Shown here: positions 6,709 through 8,595 of the stretch, in pieces
Layout: every line of letters starts with the position of its first letter
Position numbering within the stretch: position 1 is the stretch's first letter
Origin: an uncultured Synergistia bacterium
GTDB taxonomy: Bacteria; Eremiobacterota; SpSt-956; JAKJGF01
Direction: 5' to 3'
Length of the DNA: 8,595 nucleotides
Assembly (NCBI GenBank): GCA_937888925.1
Contig: CALARM010001207.1
Location: 1-8,595, forward strand
Notes under the pieces: model-generated
What the model was told of the DNA's origin: nothing
Seen by the model: the letters and a program-made list of their open reading frames with translations, nothing else
Databases searched by the model: none
Translations under genes and position numbers: made by a program

Positions 6709-8112
6709 ATGAAAAAATCAATAATAATTGGAACTATATCCCTGGTATTAATAAGTTTATTTACAGGTTGTGGTGGAGACAGTACTGTTCAGCTCATAAC
6801 AACTCCTACCGGCACGACTGTCACAGCAACTCCTACTACCGGTACCGGTGCAACAGCGACTCCTACTACCGGTACCGGTGCAACAGCGACTCCTACTACC
6901 GGTACCGGTGCAGACGGAGTTTATACACAGAACGGTGGCACAGTATCACAGACAGGTAAATCTTACAGTTCAACTACTGCTGACATTTCTGCCGTCACTA
7001 TTGACGGAAGTGGTAATTTTACTCTAACAGATTCAACTATTACAAAATCTGGCAACACATCATCGGCTGACAACAGCAGTTTCTATGGCCTCAATGCAGG
7101 TGTACTGGTAAAAGGTTCCAGTAAGATGACTCTATCTAATAGCAAAGTAACCACAACCGGCACAGGTGCCAATGGTATTTTTGCCTATGGCAGTGGAGCT
7201 GAAATTAATGTATCCGATACAACAGTTATATGTACAGCCCAGCTTGGCCATGCCGTGATGGCAAGCGGGGGCGGCAAGTTAACTGTGTCCAATGTAAACA
7301 TGGCTACAGACGGGGCAAACTCAGGAGCCATTGCAACAGACAGAGGAGGAGGAACAATAAGTGTTACCGGTGGTAATGTGACTACTTCGGGAGCAGATGC
7401 ACCGGGTATTTATTCAACAGGAACCATAACAGTTTCAGGTGCCACCATTTCCGCTACCGGTTCTGAAGGGGCTGTCATAGAAGGAGCAAATTCTATAGCC
7501 CTGATAGATACAAGCCTGACATCAAGCAAAGCAAACAAATGGGGTGTCTTAATATATCAAAGTATGTCCGGTGATGCCGAAGGGACACAGGGAACCTTTA
7601 CAATGAACGGTGGCACACTCGCTCATACAGCAACAGATGGTCCGTTATTCTATGTTACAAACTCTACAGGAATAATTACTCTGAAAGGTGTGAACGTTAC
7701 AGCCGCTTCCGGTACAATTATAAAAGCCAGTACAGGGAACTGGGGTACAGGTGGCTCCAATGGCGGGAAAGTAAACTTCACTGCCGACGGACAGAGCCTG
7801 ACAGGCAATCTGATTGCTGATAGTTCCAGTACCATCACTGCAGTTTTGCAGAACAGTTCCTCACTGAATGGTTACATAAACTCCGGGAATAGCGCAGGTG
7901 CAATAAATCTGACAATGGATTCATCAAGTATATGGAATGTTACGGCAGATTCTTATCTGACTTCTCTGAGCGATACAGGAGGAATTTCCGGTACGACAAT
8001 CACCAACATTACAGGCAACGGCCACACTGTCTATTACAGCAGCAGTGCATGCCCGGCACTCGGCGGAAAGACTTATACATTAAATGGTGGAGGAAGCCTG
8101 GTTCCAAGATAG
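6709..8112 (+). CDS. Lipoprotein with Thr-Pro-Gly repeat linker and beta-helix-like domain
   Basis: The start is the ATG at 6709, 8 bases after AAGGAGGA (6693-6700), giving 467 residues. An in-frame ATG at 6637 would add 24 charged residues before the signal peptide and has no ribosome binding site. Residues 1-20 form a lipoprotein signal with the lipobox LFTGC and lipidation site Cys21, so the protein is membrane-anchored and faces outward. Residues 39-68 are three copies of TATPTTGTGA, a flexible linker. From about 69 to the end the sequence is rich in Ser, Thr, Gly and Asn, with repeated short strands such as ITVSGATISATGSEG and LTSS, as in right-handed parallel beta-helix or adhesin passenger domains. 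It ends in GGGSLVPR with no LPXTG motif or autotransporter barrel. Base composition is richer in GC than its neighbours. A surface binding or adhesion role is inferred; no catalytic motif was seen. Confidence 0.85.
   Translation: MKKSIIIGTISLVLISLFTGCGGDSTVQLITTPTGTTVTATPTTGTGATATPTTGTGATATPTTGTGADGVYTQNGGTVSQTGKSYSSTTADISAVTIDGSGNFTLTDSTITKSGNTSSADNSSFYGLNAGVLVKGSSKMTLSNSKVTTTGTGANGIFAYGSGAEINVSDTTVICTAQLGHAVMASGGGKLTVSNVNMATDGANSGAIATDRGGGTISVTGGNVTTSGADAPGIYSTGTITVSGATISATGSEGAVIEGANSIALIDTSLTSSKANKWGVLIYQSMSGDAEGTQGTFTMNGGTLAHTATDGPLFYVTNSTGIITLKGVNVTAASGTIIKASTGNWGTGGSNGGKVNFTADGQSLTGNLIADSSSTITAVLQNSSSLNGYINSGNSAGAINLTMDSSSIWNVTADSYLTSLSDTGGISGTTITNITGNGHTVYYSSSACPALGGKTYTLNGGGSLVPR
6823..6912 (+). 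repeat. Three tandem 30-bp repeats in the lipoprotein linker
   Basis: Copies lie at 6823-6852, 6853-6882 and 6883-6912. Copies 2 and 3 are identical and copy 1 differs by one base. Each encodes TATPTTGTGA and contains the 12-bp palindrome ACCGGTACCGGT (6838-6849, 6868-6879, 6898-6909). A diverged partial unit precedes them at about 6799-6822. Because the unit is a multiple of three, copy-number change would alter linker length without breaking the frame. Confidence 0.92.
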
Positions 8113-8146
8113 TTCATTATTAAAATTCATTATTAACTAACAGGCA

Positions 8147-8217
8147 TGACCGGAGCGGTCACAACCATATATGAAAATAACAGACAGTAAAGCATAAGAC
8201 TTTATCATTTTCATATA
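8147..8217. repeat. Inverted repeats after the lipoprotein gene
   Basis: TGACCG (8147-8152) and CGGTCA (8156-8161) form a short hairpin with a 3-base loop. TATATGAAAAT (8168-8178) and ATTTTCATATA (8207-8217) form a perfect 11-bp inverted repeat around 28 bases, and TAAAG/CTTTA nests inside it. The 3' arm touches the terminator stem. These may be transcript-end structures; no T-run follows either of them. Confidence 0.5.
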
Positions 8218-8248
8218 AATACCAGGCATAAGAAGTGCCTGGTATTTT
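8217..8248 (+). terminator. Intrinsic terminator of the lipoprotein gene
   Basis: AAATACCAGGCA (8217-8228) pairs perfectly with TGCCTGGTATTT (8236-8247) around a 7-base loop. The 12-bp stem has a GC-rich tip and ends in TTTT (8245-8248), with AAA on the other side, so it could work in both directions. It lies about 105 bases after the stop at 8112. Confidence 0.85.
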
Positions 8249-8341
8249 ACTGTGGTAAGCATAAATAATACATATGGCTCTTGTGACGCGTAACGCGTAA
8301 CGGTAGTAAATCGGTAAATACTCCACTAAATACAATTGCCC
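8249..8341. other. Non-coding stretch with short tandem ACGCGTA repeats
   Basis: No credible gene was found. ACGCGTA occurs twice in tandem (8286-8292, 8293-8299) and is followed by ACGG, then CGGTAGTAAAT and CGGTAAATAC, two loosely similar words. CGTAAC words recur beyond the fold-back element near 8546-8551. This could be the flank of a mobile or RNA element. Confidence 0.4.
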
Positions 8342-8493
8342 GGCTTTGCCTGTCCGGCGCTCTTACGGAAAAATCTAAACTGGAACATCCAGGTTTGATA
8401 GAGCTTACATCATGCCACATTGCCTTATATGCGATTTAGATACACCTGTTCTACCGTGATATTTTTCCTCCAGAGCACCGGACAGGCAAAGCC
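8342..8493 (-). ncRNA. 152-bp fold-back element: candidate structured RNA or MITE-like repeat
   Basis: The outer arms 8342-8362 and 8473-8493 are complementary at 20 of 21 positions. In the same register T8363 pairs with A8472, a 3x3 internal loop follows, and GGAAAAAT (8367-8374) pairs with ATTTTTCC (8461-8468). The central part can branch: ATCTAAA (8373-8379) with TTTAGAT (8435-8441), enclosing a CTGGA/TCCAG hairpin (8380-8392). The one outer mismatch, C8358 with A8477, becomes G-U in minus-strand RNA, and the internal loop becomes G-A, G-U and A-G, so the minus strand is the better candidate. No target-site duplication or open frame was seen. I could not assign it to a known family. Confidence 0.45.
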
Positions 8494-8595
8494 TTATGAT
8501 TGATAGTCCAATTTTATAGCGTTATGAGAAGGCATTACTAAGTACCGTAACAGGTAAAAGGGTACCCGTAAAAAGCTTCTGCCTGGCAGGCTCTG
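8494..8595. other. Window-edge non-coding stretch with small palindromes and a GTACC(C)GTAA repeat
   Basis: GTACCGTAA (8542-8550) and GTACCCGTAA (8562-8571) form a near direct repeat. GGGTACCC (8560-8567) is a palindrome, and CTGCC-T-GGCAG lies close to the right edge. Two minus-strand frames are open from the window edge, for about 18 and 33 codons, but neither has recognisable domain content. A gene end entering from the right cannot be excluded. Confidence 0.3.

Noticed and set aside
6823..6912. CRISPR-like repeat array
   Set aside because: The copies are directly adjacent without spacers and lie in frame inside a coding region.
6768..6959. Plus-strand frame with repeated Tyr/Arg/Ser units inside the lipoprotein gene
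   Set aside because: It is the +1 reading of the 30-bp tandem repeats and has no start signal of its own.
8342..8493. Group II intron or tRNA-like RNA
   Set aside because: No domain V-type hairpin and no T-loop/acceptor pattern were found.

Overview
The window is AT-rich bacterial DNA with strong AAGGAGG-type ribosome binding sites, Sec and lipoprotein signal peptides, and short intergenic regions containing intrinsic terminators. That suits a low-GC bacterium; Clostridia or another Firmicutes-like anaerobe would fit. No rRNA, tRNA or lineage marker is present, so the lineage is a guess.

Layout. (1) Positions 1-581, minus strand: the N-terminal part of an exported TPR protein, cut by the window edge. 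Its promoter carries TTACA-like direct repeats at 10-11 bp spacing, in the place where PhoB/PhoP-family regulators bind. (2) 852-5347, plus strand: a tight three-gene signalling operon. It encodes an unrecognised 74-residue basic protein, a FIST-domain sensor overlapping it by ATGA, and a soluble 1043-residue hybrid histidine kinase (PAS-PAS-PAS-HisKA-HATPase-REC-REC-HPt) 15 bp further on. All phosphorelay residues are present, but no DNA-binding response regulator lies in the window. (3) 5585-6457: two adjacent small genes, an EF-hand protein with a polyproline hinge and a shorter protein that repeats its C-terminal domain without recognisable EF-hands. A perfect 12-bp hairpin terminator follows. 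(4) 6520-8112: a structured leader with a two-codon mini-ORF behind a strong ribosome binding site, then a lipoprotein with a Thr-Pro-Gly linker built of three 30-bp tandem repeats and a Ser/Thr/Gly-rich repetitive domain that looks like a beta-helix. Its terminator is at 8217-8248. (5) 8249-8595: no gene found. It holds a 152-bp fold-back element (8342-8493) with about 30 bp of stem in one continuous register, flanked by short CGTAAC-type repeats. It may be a structured RNA or a MITE-like element.

Functionally, the operon looks like a ligand-sensing module (FIST plus PAS) feeding a self-contained phosphorelay. The remaining genes encode envelope or calcium-binding proteins. Nothing in the sequence shows directly that the kinase controls them, although the TPR and EF-hand genes share similar phased TTACA repeats upstream.
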